A stretch of 50,885 nt of DNA from Halobacillus litoralis (GTDB lineage Bacteria; Bacillota; Bacilli; Bacillales; Halobacillaceae): contig NZ_WMEW01000018.1 of the NCBI RefSeq assembly GCF_009856355.1, forward strand, positions 1-50,885, read 5' to 3'. This document shows positions 1 to 11,722 of this stretch, in pieces. The translations under genes were made by a program, and so were the position numbers. Every line of letters starts with the position of its first letter. Position 1 is the stretch's first letter. Under the pieces are notes generated by a model that worked only from the letters and a program-made list of their open reading frames with translations, did not search any database and was not told the origin of the DNA.

Positions 1-187
1 TCGCTGGGTAGCTACGTGTGGTCGGGATAAGTGCTGAAAGCATCTAAGCATGAAGCCCCCCTTGAGATGAGATTTCCCTCTGCTTCGAGCAGATAAGATC
101 CCTCAGAGACGATGAGGTTGATAGGTCTGAGGTGGAAGCGTGGTGACACGCGGAGCTGACAGATACTAATGGATCGATGACTTATCT
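1..187 (+). rRNA. 23S ribosomal RNA, 3' end (partial)
   Basis: The sequence matches the conserved 3' end of Bacillus 23S rRNA, including the stretch around 160-187 that ends GATGACTTATC. The gene enters from outside the window, so only its last ~187 bases are present. The 3' boundary is estimated from similarity to the Bacillus 23S end. About 80 bases separate it from the 5S gene and no tRNA lies in that spacer. Confidence 0.95.
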
Positions 188-266
188 ATAAATACTTCGT
201 GAATGATGTTTGATCAATAAATGTTTCCTTATCCAGTTTTGAGGGTTCACCTCAAACTTTATATCG

Positions 267-382
267 ATGTGGTGGTGAAGGCGAAGAGGTCACACCTGTT
301 CCCATGCCGAACACAGCAGTTAAGCTCTTCAGCGCCGATGGTAGTCGGGTTTACCCCCGTGAGAGTAGGACGCTGCCACGTC
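267..382 (+). rRNA. 5S ribosomal RNA
   Basis: The 116-nt segment carries the Bacillus 5S core GCGAAGAGGTCACACC, the CCGAACAC loop and GAGAGTAGGACGC near the end. The 5' bases ATGTGGTGGT pair with the 3' bases GCTGCCACGT to close the terminal stem. It is the last gene of the upstream rRNA operon and is followed directly by a terminator. Confidence 0.95.
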
Positions 383-390
383 ACACAGAA

Positions 391-418
391 CCTTCAGGAT
401 TCTCCTGGAGGTTTTTTT
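391..418 (+). terminator. rRNA operon terminator
   Basis: A stem made of CCTTCAGGA and TCCTGGAGG with a three-base loop is followed by a run of seven T. It lies 9 bases after the 5S gene and closes the upstream rRNA operon. Confidence 0.9.
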
Positions 419-451
419 GTATGCTTTTTTATAGCTGCTTGGAGAATCAAA

Positions 452-480
452 GTATAAGATTCATAGTTTCGGTCATACTA
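452..480 (+). promoter_or_regulatory. Candidate sigma-F promoter of csfB
   Basis: GTATA (452-456) and GGTCATACTA (471-480) are 14 bases apart and match the sigma-F pattern GYATA then GGNNANANTA. The site is 41 bases before the csfB start codon. B. subtilis csfB is sigma-F controlled, which supports the call. No transcription start was mapped. Confidence 0.7.
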
Positions 481-521
481 AAGGTATAGGATTCAAATCG
501 CACGGAAAGAAGGGGATAGCG

Positions 522-704
522 GTGACCAGGAAGGATCAATGCAGCATCTGTGAAAGAGAAACCGACCAAGGATTATATCTATTGAAAATCTATATCTGCG
601 AAGCTTGTGAATCAGAAATCAAGGACACGCCGGCGGATGATCCAAAGTATATGCATTTCGTGAAAAAGATGGCAGAGGCGCAGAAGTCGATGATTCTCTC
701 GTAA
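522..704 (+). CDS. csfB: Anti-sigma factor CsfB (Gin)
   Basis: A 60-aa protein of the Gin/CsfB family, which inhibits sigma-G until engulfment is complete and also acts against sigma-E. The zinc-binding cysteines are visible as CSIC near the N-terminus and CEAC in the centre; the DPKYMHFVKK segment fits the family. The start is GTG at 522, preceded by the purine-rich AAGAAGGGG. It is monocistronic between the 5S terminator and its own terminator, directly downstream of an rRNA operon as in B. subtilis. In B. subtilis xpaC and yaaN follow; here they are missing and a decarboxylase gene comes next. Confidence 0.9.
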   Translation: MTRKDQCSICERETDQGLYLLKIYICEACESEIKDTPADDPKYMHFVKKMAEAQKSMILS

Positions 705-750
705 CCTTTACAAGGATATCGATGTATGTATTTTAGACCCTGAACGCAAA

Positions 751-783
751 AAAGGATGACGGAAATACTCCGTCATCCTTTTT
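751..783 (+). terminator. csfB terminator
   Basis: A 13-bp stem (AAAGGATGACGGA against its exact complement at 769-781) with a five-base loop ends in a T run. It separates the forespore gene csfB from the housekeeping run that follows. Confidence 0.9.
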
Positions 784-861
784 AATGTTGGAAACGGTCG
801 TTGGATTGCCTGCGGCTTGGAAGTCCGGTAGGGTGTAGAGAGAAGAAAGGATGGAGTACAC

Positions 862-2273
862 GTGAATGTGAAATCTACGCCGCTTTACGAGGCATTACAG
901 AAGAATAGAGAGAGAGAACCTATTTCTTTTCATGTTCCCGGACATAAATACGGGAAATTATATAAAGGGATGCATGCTGATTTTCTTGGACTGGATGCGA
1001 CAGAAATCTCCGGACTGGATGATCTGCATGCCCCGGAAGGCGTCATACGCCAAGCACAGGAGAAGGCTGCTGACTTTTTCGGAAGCGATGAGACGTTCTT
1101 TCTCGTTAATGGAACGACTGTGGGGAACCTAGCCCTGCTTTTAACGGTATGCGGTCCGGGAGATGAAATCATTGTGCAGCGCAACTGCCATAAATCCGTG
1201 TTGAATGGTATAGAACTGGCAGGGGCAAAGCCGGTATTTATTGCACCTGAATTTGAGGAAGATACAGGACGCTACAGCCGGGTGACACCGGGGTCTATTA
1301 AAAACGCATTGGAGCAGTATCCGGAAAGCCGGGCGGTTTTTCTCACTTATCCGGATTATTTCGGACGGGCTTATCCCTTAAGGGAAATCGCCTCCATTAT
1401 CCACCAAATGGGCATTCCTCTTCTCATCGATGAAGCTCACGGTGTTCATTTCCATTTAGGCTCCCCGTTCCCGGAACCGGCCTTAACAGCGGGAGCAGAT
1501 GCGGTCGTCCAGTCGGCCCATAAAATGGCGCCGGCGATGACAATGGCCTCTTACCTTCATATTCAAGGCAGGCGCATTTCTTCTTCCCGTCTGCGTCATT
1601 ATCTGCAGATGCTTCAATCAAGCAGTCCATCCTATCCATTGATGGCGAGTCTTGATCTGGCAAGGGATTATTTACAACAGTGGTCGGAAGAGGATCGAAG
1701 AAGGCTGCTGTCATTTATTGAAGAAGTCCGTGCGGTATGGAAAGGTTATCCGGAGCATTGGCGCGTTCATTCCGGCAGTTCGAATGATGATGATTTAAAG
1801 ATCATTCTGGAGCCTGAGAAGGACACAGGCTTTGCTGTAGCTGATGTGTTGGAAGAGGAAGGGCTGATCCCCGAGATGGCTTCATCGGATCAGGTGCTGC
1901 TTGTATTAGGTCTGGAGCCTTATTTTTCCTTGGATAACTTAAAGAAACAACTGGCTTTCGTTGATAACAAATTAAAAAAGATGGGAAACCATGCTACAAT
2001 AAAGCAAGATCATATTTCGTTTCCACCTATTCAAACATTGGAATGGAGTTATTCAGAGATGAGGGAAAAACCGGCAGTGGTTATGGATTGGAATAAGGCG
2101 GAAGGCTGGGTAGCGGCCGAAGCCATTATTCCATATCCACCCGGGATCCCTTTGATTCTTAAAGGGGAACGCCTTTCCAGTACACATATCCAGGCCGTCC
2201 ACTCTTTATTAAAGAAAGGCGCACGGTTCCAAAACTTAGATATGGCAACAGGGGTGCGAGTGTTTAAAGGAGA

Positions 2274-2277
<4 letters not shown>
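862..2277 (+). CDS. Orn/Lys/Arg decarboxylase family protein (YaaO-like)
   Basis: A 471-aa PLP enzyme of fold type I, Orn/Lys/Arg decarboxylase class. Visible marks are FHVPGHK near residue 24, the phosphate/cofactor segment NGTTVGN around 83-89, the aspartate of LLIDEAHG at 190, and the Schiff-base lysine in SAHK at 221. The C-terminal third (about 380-471) is the typical decarboxylase tail. It is the positional equivalent of B. subtilis yaaO. Members decarboxylate arginine, ornithine or lysine to polyamine precursors, and substrate cannot be read from the sequence. The start is GTG at 862 after AAGGATGGAG. Its stop overlaps the tmk start in an ATGA, so the two are probably translationally coupled. 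Confidence 0.85.
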
Positions 2278-3294
<1,017 letters not shown>

Positions 3295-3303
3295 GAAGAC
3301 GCT

Positions 3304-3744
3304 ATGAAAATCAATCAGGATTTAAGATCAAAGGTCGAAGCACCTGTCAAAAACGCTGAAAAGCCCCCTCGTGGAAACCGGACGTTCGGCACTATGATCC
3401 AGTCCCAGACCCAGCAGCTGCATCAGCATCAGCTGAATCAGCTCTTAGAGACCATTACCGCCCAGGGGGAACGTGTCGCCCGCTCCCGTTCTTTCAGTGA
3501 TCTCGCTAAGTATAAGCGGCTGATCAAGAGTTTCATCAAGGAAGCGGTGCAATACGGAACGAACCTCAATCAGTCCCAGCATTGGAGCCCGAATGGACAG
3601 CCGCGCAGGCTCTCGCTCATTGAAACCATCGATGAGCAGCTTCTGGAACTTACGGAAATGGTGATGGATCAGGAGAAGCGTTCGGTCGACCTGCTTGGGC
3701 TCATGGGTGAAATGAAAGGTCTGCTGATCAATCTTTACACATAA
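3304..3744 (+). CDS. yaaR: YaaR family protein (DUF327)
   Basis: A 146-aa, mostly helical, charged protein of the YaaR family, whose function is not established. The segment KYKRLIKSFIKEAVQYG near residues 68-84 and the C-terminal helix with LLELTEMVMDQEKRSVDLLGLMGEMKGLLINLYT features are diagnostic. It has no signal peptide or membrane segment. It starts 9 bases after darA and ends 13 bases before holB, and this position is conserved across Bacillaceae. Confidence 0.85.
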   Translation: MKINQDLRSKVEAPVKNAEKPPRGNRTFGTMIQSQTQQLHQHQLNQLLETITAQGERVARSRSFSDLAKYKRLIKSFIKEAVQYGTNLNQSQHWSPNGQPRRLSLIETIDEQLLELTEMVMDQEKRSVDLLGLMGEMKGLLINLYT

Positions 3745-3757
3745 GGACGGTATGTAC

Positions 3758-4744
3758 ATGCAGACGTGGCAGGATATGAAACAATTACAGCCGTTAGCGG
3801 CCCAGATGCTGGTCAACAGCTTCAAAAAAGACCGCATCTCCCACGCCTATCTGTTTCAGGGAGACCGCGGCACCGGAAAAAAAGAAATGAGTTTACTATT
3901 TGCTAAAAGTATTTTCTGTAAAAACAAAGACGGGGCGGAACCGTGCCAAAACTGCCGGGACTGCCACCGTATTGATTCAGGCAACCATCCGGACCTGCAC
4001 TGGATCGAGCCGGATGGACAATCCATTAAAAAAGATCAGATCCTTCACCTGCAGAAGGAGTTCACGTATACAGGACTGGAGTCCAACCGTAAGGTATATA
4101 TCATCGTGGATGCAGAAAAGATGACCGTCAACGCATCGAATCGTCTGCTGAAGTTCCTGGAGGAGCCAAGCCGCCAGACGACAGCGATGCTGTTAACGGA
4201 AAGCGGCGCCACGATTCTTGATACCATCCGCTCCAGGTGTCAGCTTCTCGCTTTTCAACCACTTCAAGCGCATGTCATCGAGAAAAAATTAGTTGAAGAA
4301 GGCGTTTCCAACTCAAACGCCCGCCTGCTTGCGGCTTTGACGAATAACATGACGGAAGCCCTGGAGATGAATGAGGATGAGTGGTTTGCGAATGCTAGAA
4401 AATTAGTGATACAATTAATTGAAGTGCTTCAAAATAAACCAAATGAAGGACTTTTGTTTATCAACCATCAATGGATGCCTCACTTTAAGGAACGCACGCA
4501 GCTGCAGCGCGGTCTTGACGTGCTCATGCTCTGGTTTCAGGATATGATCCATCAACTTCTGGACCGGGAAGATTCGATCGTTTTCACTTCAGAGAAAGAG
4601 AAACTGAACCAGTCGGTAATGAGGTGGTCACGACAGTCGGCAGCCCGCGGTCTTTCCAGCATTCTTGAGGCAAAAAGAAAGATAAATCAAAATGTCCATC
4701 CTAATTTAGTGATGGAACAACTTACCCTTCAACTACAGAGGTGA
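3758..4744 (+). CDS. holB: DNA polymerase III subunit delta'
   Basis: A 328-aa clamp-loader AAA+ subunit that helps load the beta clamp. The modified Walker A GDRGTGKK lies near residue 37, followed by a four-cysteine zinc module (FC at about 52, then CQNCRDC), SGNHPDLHWIEPDG, and the SRC motif (IRSRCQ) near 165. The Walker A glycine-rich loop is degenerate, as expected for delta'. The ATG at 3758 is preferred over the one at 3752 because AAGGACGG (3743-3750) is then 7 bases away rather than 1. It is followed within 7 bases by ricT. Confidence 0.95.
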   Translation: MQTWQDMKQLQPLAAQMLVNSFKKDRISHAYLFQGDRGTGKKEMSLLFAKSIFCKNKDGAEPCQNCRDCHRIDSGNHPDLHWIEPDGQSIKKDQILHLQKEFTYTGLESNRKVYIIVDAEKMTVNASNRLLKFLEEPSRQTTAMLLTESGATILDTIRSRCQLLAFQPLQAHVIEKKLVEEGVSNSNARLLAALTNNMTEALEMNEDEWFANARKLVIQLIEVLQNKPNEGLLFINHQWMPHFKERTQLQRGLDVLMLWFQDMIHQLLDREDSIVFTSEKEKLNQSVMRWSRQSAARGLSSILEAKRKINQNVHPNLVMEQLTLQLQR

Positions 4745-4751
4745 TGATCAT

Positions 4752-5579
4752 ATGATCGAAGTTGTAGGTGTCCGATTTAAACAAGCTGGTAAGGTCTACT
4801 ATTTTGATCCGGGTGGACTGCGCATGACGACGGAGGATTATGTCATTGTTGAGACAGTCCGCGGGATTGAATTCGGAAAAGTTGTCATTGCTAATAAATC
4901 CATAGATGAAGAAGATGTGGTGCTGCCTCTTAAGAAAGTGATCCGCATGGCGGATGACAAGGATAAACTCACCGTGGATGAAAACAAGGACAATGCGCAA
5001 AAAGCCTACCAGGTTTGTGTGAAAAAAATCCGTGAACATAAATTGGACATGAATCTTGTCGATGTTGAATATACATTTGATCGCAATAAAGTGATCTTTT
5101 ATTTTACAGCCGATGGACGCGTCGATTTCCGGACACTCGTCAAGGATCTCGCGTCTGTTTTCAAAACGAGAATCGAGCTTAGACAGATCGGTGTCCGTGA
5201 CGAAGCCAAGATGCTCGGCGGCATCGGCCCCTGCGGAAGAATGCTCTGCTGTTCTACATTCCTCGGGGACTTCGAGCCGGTATCTATTAAAATGGCGAAG
5301 GACCAGAATCTATCGCTCAACCCAGCCAAAATTTCAGGCCTGTGCGGCCGTTTGATGTGCTGTCTGAAGTACGAGAATGATGATTATGAAAGTGCGAAAA
5401 AAGAGCTTCCGGATCTCGGCGAGAATATATCAACTTCTTATGGGAAAGGCAGAGTGGTCGGTCTCAACATGCTTGAACGCATGGTTCAAGTTGAATTCCG
5501 CGAGAAGGAACGTGTATTGGAGTATTCCCTTCAGGAACTGATCGATGAAGGAGTCCTTCAAACCGAAGCCTCAGAATAA
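4752..5579 (+). CDS. ricT: PSP1-domain protein RicT (YaaT)
   Basis: A 275-aa PSP1 protein, one part of the Y complex RicA-RicF-RicT that speeds phosphorelay to Spo0A and supports RNase Y mRNA processing. The conserved cysteine clusters that bind Fe-S are visible in [12 protein letters not shown] (about 157-168) and [10 protein letters not shown] (about 195-204). The C-terminal third has GKGRVVGLN and a short acidic end. It starts with ATG after a GGTGATGAT region, 7 bases past holB, in the same operon as the replication genes. Confidence 0.93.
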   Translation: MIEVVGVRFKQAGKVYYFDPGGLRMTTEDYVIVETVRGIEFGKVVIANKSIDEEDVVLPLKKVIRMADDKDKLTVDENKDNAQKAYQVCVKKIREHKLDMNLVDVEYTFDRNKVIFYFTADGRVDFRTLVKDLASVFKTRIELRQIGVRDEAKMLGGIGPCGRMLCCSTFLGDFEPVSIKMAKDQNLSLNPAKISGLCGRLMCCLKYENDDYESAKKELPDLGENISTSYGKGRVVGLNMLERMVQVEFREKERVLEYSLQELIDEGVLQTEASE

Positions 5580-5595
5580 AAGGGTGAAATCGACC

Positions 5596-5946
5596 GTGAA
5601 CAAGAAAGCCATTTTTGAACAAGTATCCCATTTCGAAAGTCAGATCGGCGAGCTGTATGAACAGCTGGGAGATCTGAAAAAGCAGCTGGCCTACCTATTG
5701 GAGGAGAACCAGCATTTATCACTTGAAAATCATCATCTGCGGCAGCGGCTGGAGAAGGAAAATGAGAAACAGGAGACCGCTTCCTCTCCCTCGTCGAAAC
5801 AGGACAAAGGCACGGTCGTCGGAGAAGGCTATGATAATCTGGCCAGACTCTATGAAGAAGGCTTTCATATTTGCAACCTGCATTTCGGCAGCCCGAGGGA
5901 CGAGGATTGCTTGTTCTGTCTATCATTTTTGAACAAAAAGAAATAA
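5596..5946 (+). CDS. yabA: Replication initiation control protein YabA
   Basis: A 116-aa negative regulator of replication initiation that bridges DnaA and the DnaN clamp. The N-terminal half (about 5-60) is a leucine-zipper coiled coil, a polar linker follows, and the C-terminal zinc module has [22 protein letters not shown] and [12 protein letters not shown]. The start is GTG at 5596, aligned with the B. subtilis start (NKKAIFEQ) and with AAAGGGTG upstream; a longer frame into ricT is unlikely to be used. Confidence 0.93.
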   Translation: MNKKAIFEQVSHFESQIGELYEQLGDLKKQLAYLLEENQHLSLENHHLRQRLEKENEKQETASSPSSKQDKGTVVGEGYDNLARLYEEGFHICNLHFGSPRDEDCLFCLSFLNKKK

Positions 5947-6019
5947 ATCCAGGTCCAGGCCCTTTCCTTGCTTGTTCGAGGAAGGGCTCTCTTTATATCG
6001 GGAAGAAAGGAACAGACGG

Positions 6020-6763
6020 ATGGTACAATTGAAAGATGATGAACGAATTGACGATTTATTAGCCAAGGAAGACAGAAGGATTATCCAAAGCCCGAGCGCT
6101 TTTGCCTTTTCGCTGGACGCTGTTCTGCTGGCCGACTTTACGTACGTACCGAAGACAAGGGGGAAGATTCTTGACTTGTGTACGGGAAACGGCGTCATAC
6201 CGCTGTTTCTGTCGACACGCTCTTCCGTACCCATAACCGGAGTGGAAATACAGGAGCGGCTGCATGATATGGCGGTTCGGAATGTGGAATTGAATGGGCT
6301 CGATGACCAGCTTCAGATGATCCATGGTGATTTAAAGGAGATGCCGGCTTATTATGGCAACAACAAGTTTGACCTCGTCACCTGTAATCCCCCCTATTTC
6401 CCAACACCCAAATCAGATGAGCACAACTTGAATGAATACCTGGCTGTCGCACGCCATGAAATTCACTGTACCCTTGAGGATGTGGTGTCCGCGTGCAGCC
6501 GTCTGGCTAAATCCGGAGGCAAGGTATCCATGGTGCACAGACCTGACCGTCTGGTGGAGATTATCGAACGCTTCAGAGCTCACAAACTGGAACCGAAGCG
6601 GATGCGGCTCGTTTATCCGAAAGAAGGAAAGGAAGCGAATATTCTTTTGATTGAAGGGGTGCGTGATGGCCGGCCTGGTTTGAAAATCCTTCCGCCTTTA
6701 TATGCCCTTCAGGAAAGCGGCGGTTACACCGATGAATTGAAGGAAATCTTAAATGGCCGGTAG
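6020..6763 (+). CDS. trmN6: tRNA1(Val) (adenine37-N6)-methyltransferase
   Basis: A 247-aa SAM-dependent methyltransferase (B. subtilis YabB), predicted to modify A37 of tRNA. The SAM loop [15 protein letters not shown] is at about 54-68, the acidic GVEIQ strand follows, and the N6-adenine motif NPPYFPTP is near 124. ATG at 6020 is chosen because AAGAAAGGA precedes it and the family begins with ERIDDLL; an upstream in-frame start at 5972 lacks support. Its end overlaps yazA by 11 bases. Confidence 0.9.
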   Translation: MVQLKDDERIDDLLAKEDRRIIQSPSAFAFSLDAVLLADFTYVPKTRGKILDLCTGNGVIPLFLSTRSSVPITGVEIQERLHDMAVRNVELNGLDDQLQMIHGDLKEMPAYYGNNKFDLVTCNPPYFPTPKSDEHNLNEYLAVARHEIHCTLEDVVSACSRLAKSGGKVSMVHRPDRLVEIIERFRAHKLEPKRMRLVYPKEGKEANILLIEGVRDGRPGLKILPPLYALQESGGYTDELKEILNGR

Positions 6764-7037
6764 TCATTATGTCTATATGCTCCGCTGCGGGGACGGCAGC
6801 CTTTACACCGGGTATACGAATAACCTCGAAGACCGTCTGCAGAAGCACCGGGAAGGTAAAGGGGCCAAGTATACCAGGGGACGCGGCCCACTCGTGCTGG
6901 AAGCGTGGCAGTGTTATGATCAGAAGAAAGAAGCCATGCGGGAGGAATACCGATTAAAACAGCTGGCCAGAACGAAGAAAGAACGATGGATTGCACAGCG
7001 GAAGGAGGAAGCTGGTGAAGATTCAAAAGAGCTTTAG
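6753..7037 (+). CDS. yazA: GIY-YIG domain protein YazA
   Basis: A 94-aa single-domain GIY-YIG protein. The motif pair is present as HYVYMLRC and [16 protein letters not shown], with the catalytic-type Arg in DRLQKH and a Glu in MREEYRLK. Members resemble the UvrC nuclease domain and the structure-specific nuclease SLX1; the role in Bacillus is unclear. It overlaps trmN6 by 11 bases and rsmI by 23 bases, which points to translational coupling of the three. Confidence 0.9.
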   Translation: MAGSHYVYMLRCGDGSLYTGYTNNLEDRLQKHREGKGAKYTRGRGPLVLEAWQCYDQKKEAMREEYRLKQLARTKKERWIAQRKEEAGEDSKEL

Positions 7038-7893
7038 TGAACACTCGACAGGTACGCTTTATATTGTCCCTACACCGATCGGGAATCTGGAGGATATGAC
7101 GTACCGTGCGGTATCCACTTTAAGGACTGCCGATGTGATTGCGGCGGAAGATACCCGGAATACAAGGAAACTGCTGAATCATTTCGATATCCAGACATCG
7201 CTGATCAGCTACCATGAACATAATAAGCATACAAAAGGATCCCAGTTGATTGAACACATGCAGGAGGGACAGACGATTGCTCTTGTCAGTGATGCAGGAA
7301 TGCCGGGAATTTCAGACCCGGGTACGGACCTTGTCGCTGAAGCGGTGGAAGCAGATCTTCCTGTCGTTGTTCTCCCGGGGGCTAATGCGGCGCTCCCTGC
7401 CCTGGCCGGATCCGGTTTACCTACGAAGGAATTTTATTTTTGTGGCTTTCTGCCACGTAAAAAGAAAGACCGGGCAGCTGTATTCGGACGCTTGAAACCA
7501 TATCAAGCGACACTGATTTTCTATGAATCCCCCCATCGTTTGAAGGAAATGCTCTCCCATATGAATGAAGAGCTGGGAGCACGGAGGGCGTCGCTGGTAA
7601 GGGAGTTGTCCAAGCGCTTTGAGGAATATGTACGCGGCACCCTCCCTGAACTGGTTCAATGGGCAGATGAGCAGGAAGTACGCGGGGAATTCTGCATTAT
7701 TGTAGAAGGGTCTTCGGAAGAGGAAAGACAGGAAGAAGCATGGTGGACGGGGATTTCGCTGATTGACCATGTCGAATACTATATCGAGAAAGAAAGCATG
7801 AAAAGCAAGCAGGCCATTAAGCAGACGGCCCTGGACAGGGAACTGCCTAAACGGGATGTTTACCAGGCGTATCACGTCAACCAGGATGAATAG
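7015..7893 (+). CDS. rsmI: 16S rRNA (cytidine1402-2'-O)-methyltransferase RsmI
   Basis: A 292-aa tetrapyrrole-methylase-fold enzyme (YabC) that 2'-O-methylates C1402 in the decoding centre. Marks are LYIVPTPIGNLEDMTYRA, AAEDTRNTRKLLNHF, SYHEHNK, LVSDAGMPGISDPG and FYESPHRL. The start is GTG at 7015, with AAGGAGG at 7002-7008; a longer frame from 6991 would leave that site inside the gene. It ends the run that begins at trmN6 and has a strong terminator 8 bases downstream. Confidence 0.95.
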   Translation: MKIQKSFSEHSTGTLYIVPTPIGNLEDMTYRAVSTLRTADVIAAEDTRNTRKLLNHFDIQTSLISYHEHNKHTKGSQLIEHMQEGQTIALVSDAGMPGISDPGTDLVAEAVEADLPVVVLPGANAALPALAGSGLPTKEFYFCGFLPRKKKDRAAVFGRLKPYQATLIFYESPHRLKEMLSHMNEELGARRASLVRELSKRFEEYVRGTLPELVQWADEQEVRGEFCIIVEGSSEEERQEEAWWTGISLIDHVEYYIEKESMKSKQAIKQTALDRELPKRDVYQAYHVNQDE

Positions 7894-7900
7894 ATAGAAG

Positions 7901-7943
7901 AACCCCCTTACTGTCAGGCCTTCACAGTAAGGGGGTTGTTTTT
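7901..7943 (+). terminator. rsmI terminator
   Basis: A perfect 14-bp stem (AACCCCCTTACTGT at 7901-7914 with its complement at 7924-7937) is followed by a T-rich run. It lies between convergent rsmI and abrB and may serve abrB read-through as well. Confidence 0.93.
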
Positions 7944-8015
7944 GGAGCATATGTCAGACTGATTATCTCTCTATTCGTTAACCAGTAAGTGTCGTCGTCT
8001 TTTGTTTATCTCTTT

Positions 8016-8291
8016 TTATTTAAGGTTGTCTTGTAGTTCATTAAGAAGCATTTGAGCTCCTTCTTTGCTTAGTACCAAGTTGCCGTTGGCCAGTTTCATG
8101 TTGTCGTCTGAAACTTCGCCAGTAATATGACATGTCATATTCGGCTTGTACTTTTTGAGAACGATGCGGTCATCGTCCACGTAAATTTCTAATGCGTCTT
8201 TTTCATTGATCCCCAGTGTGCGGCGAAGTTCGATCGGGATAACAACGCGACCAAGCTCGTCCACCTTACGTACAATACCTGTAGATTTCAT
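8016..8291 (-). CDS. abrB: Transition-state regulator AbrB
   Basis: A 91-aa DNA-binding protein that represses stationary-phase and sporulation genes during growth. The N-terminal swapped-hairpin domain reads MKSTGIVRKVDELGRVVIPIE, with LRRTLGI and the DALEIYVDDDRIVLKKY strand; the C-terminal half is the multimerisation domain. The ATG at 8291 is chosen over an upstream TTG because AGGGGAG precedes it. It is the only protein gene on the minus strand. Tandem 0A boxes lie over its predicted start site, and a likely AbrB target, spoVG, lies 10 kb away. Confidence 0.96.
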   Translation of the reverse strand: MKSTGIVRKVDELGRVVIPIELRRTLGINEKDALEIYVDDDRIVLKKYKPNMTCHITGEVSDDNMKLANGNLVLSKEGAQMLLNELQDNLK

Positions 8292-8330
8292 TTTTCTATC
8301 TCCCCTCAATCAAAAGTTTGATCGTCATGT

Positions 8331-8380
8331 TTCGACATATGTCTCGACATAATAGTACCAACCATTCCCAGACGTGTCAA
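8331..8380 (-). promoter_or_regulatory. abrB promoter with tandem 0A boxes
   Basis: Read on the minus strand: TTGACA (8380-8375), 17-bp spacer, TACTAT (8357-8352). Two Spo0A boxes follow at once, TGTCGAG (8349-8343) and TGTCGAA (8337-8331), spaced 12 bp, which is about one helical turn. They would sit over and just past the transcription start, as at B. subtilis abrB where Spo0A~P represses by blocking RNA polymerase. Confidence 0.88.
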
Positions 8381-8581
8381 TTACTAAAAAAGGTGCAGAG
8401 ATTTCCATATCCCTATACGAGGTGAGGTATATAAAATGGGTGGGAGGAGTGAATTCCACAGGCCTGACCTCCTCTTCCCCACTTATATCGGTTCCAAATA
8501 TGGATAGTTTATCCACTTTGGTTATATATGTTCTATTTTACCATGGTATTTACAGATGTGAAGCACTAATGTGTGCTTCTT

Positions 8582-8611
8582 TTGACAGTTTTACACAACT
8601 TTCGGTATATT
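8582..8611 (+). promoter_or_regulatory. metS promoter (sigma-A)
   Basis: TTGACA (8582-8587) and TATATT (8606-8611) are separated by 18 bases, about 95 bases before the metS start. Confidence 0.75.
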
Positions 8612-8684
8612 TTAATGTTAGGAATGGAAATAAAAGAAATAAATCGATAGAATGATACCATGACCTTTCATGGCGTAAGGATGA

Positions 8685-10664
<1,980 letters not shown>

Positions 10665-10674
10665 CCAATGGATA

Positions 10675-10709
10675 AAAAGGGAAAGCTCTAATCAGCGCTT
10701 TCCCTTTTC
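10675..10709 (+). terminator. metS terminator
   Basis: The stem AAAAGGGAAAGC (10675-10686) pairs with GCTTTCCCTTTT (10697-10708) around a 10-base loop. Confidence 0.85.
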
Positions 10710-10737
10710 CAATGAAAAAAAGAAAGGCGGGACAACG

Positions 10738-11511
10738 ATGCTTTTTGATACACACGTTCATTTGAATGCCGATCAATTCGAAGAAGATCTGGAAGAAACG
10801 ATCCAAAGGGCACGTCAGGCCGGTGTCACTTATATGACTGTCGTCGGTTTTGACAGAAAGACGATTCCTAAGGCACTGGAAATTGCGGAATCTGATGAGA
10901 ATATTTATGCAGCGGTAGGGTGGCACCCGGTGGACGCCATAGACATGACAGAGGAAGACCTTGCCTGGATTGAAGAGCTGACTTCGCATCCGAAAGTAGT
11001 CGCCCTCGGAGAAATGGGGCTCGACTATCACTGGGATAAGTCGCCCGCTGATGTGCAGAAGGAAGTCTTCCGGAAGCAGATCAGGCTTGCTAAAAAAGTC
11101 CGCATGCCGATTATCATTCATAACCGGGAAGCGACAGAGGATATCGTGCAGATATTGAAAGAGGAGAATGCAGCGGAAGTCGGCGGGATTATGCACTGTT
11201 ACAGCGGACCAGTGGAAACGGCCCGGGAATGCATCGACATGAATTTCCTCATCTCCCTGGGCGGACCGGTGACATTTAAAAATGCCAAGCTTCCGAAAGA
11301 AGTCGCCAAAGCTGTTGACTTAAAGCATATGCTTGTGGAGACGGACTGTCCATTTCTCGCTCCTCACCCAAATCGAGGCAAACGGAACGAACCGGCTTAC
11401 GTAAAGCTTGTGGCCGAACAGGTCGCTGAATTGAAGGGGATCTCTTATGAAGAGGTCAGCCGTGTCACGACAGAGAATGCCCTGTCCTTCTTTGGTATTT
11501 CCCATTCGTAA
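10738..11511 (+). CDS. yabD: TatD family metal-dependent hydrolase (YabD)
   Basis: A 257-aa TIM-barrel amidohydrolase-type nuclease. Metal ligands are seen in DTHVHLN (HxH at residues 6-8), the Glu of ALGEMGLDYHWD (near 92), His of IIHNREA (near 128), HCYSG (near 153) and the late Asp in VETDCPFLAPHP. TatD proteins have 3'-5' DNase or D-aminoacyl-tRNA deacylase-like roles; the exact role here is not known. It starts at ATG 10738 after AAAGGCGGG and lies between the metS and yabD terminators. Confidence 0.9.
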   Translation: MLFDTHVHLNADQFEEDLEETIQRARQAGVTYMTVVGFDRKTIPKALEIAESDENIYAAVGWHPVDAIDMTEEDLAWIEELTSHPKVVALGEMGLDYHWDKSPADVQKEVFRKQIRLAKKVRMPIIIHNREATEDIVQILKEENAAEVGGIMHCYSGPVETARECIDMNFLISLGGPVTFKNAKLPKEVAKAVDLKHMLVETDCPFLAPHPNRGKRNEPAYVKLVAEQVAELKGISYEEVSRVTTENALSFFGISHS

Positions 11512-11603
11512 TGGAGGACTTTGGTCATAATATTACAGGGGAACGACAATTGTATGGGAATTGTAACACAGCTGTTATGTTATTCTTCTGGGCATAAATG
11601 CAT

Positions 11604-11645
11604 AATGGAGGAGTCAGTGATCGTCAACTGACTCCTCCATTTTAT
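11604..11645 (+). terminator. yabD terminator
   Basis: A perfect 15-bp stem (AATGGAGGAGTCAGT at 11604-11618 with its complement at 11627-11641) and a T-rich tail lie 92 bases after yabD. Confidence 0.9.
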
Positions 11646-11661
11646 TTGCAGGGGGATTCGG

Positions 11662-11690
11662 TTGACATCATTTTGTCACTTGAATACAAT
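11662..11690 (+). promoter_or_regulatory. yabE promoter (sigma-A)
   Basis: TTGACA (11662-11667), 17-bp spacer, TACAAT (11685-11690), 32 bases before the yabE start. Confidence 0.85.
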
Positions 11691-11722
11691 GGAACGCGTG
11701 CTTTAGAGAGGGGGCCATTAGG

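Noticed and set aside
8374..8655. A 93-codon open frame in the abrB-metS gap
   Set aside because: It crosses the abrB promoter and the metS promoter, and has no RBS or conserved composition.
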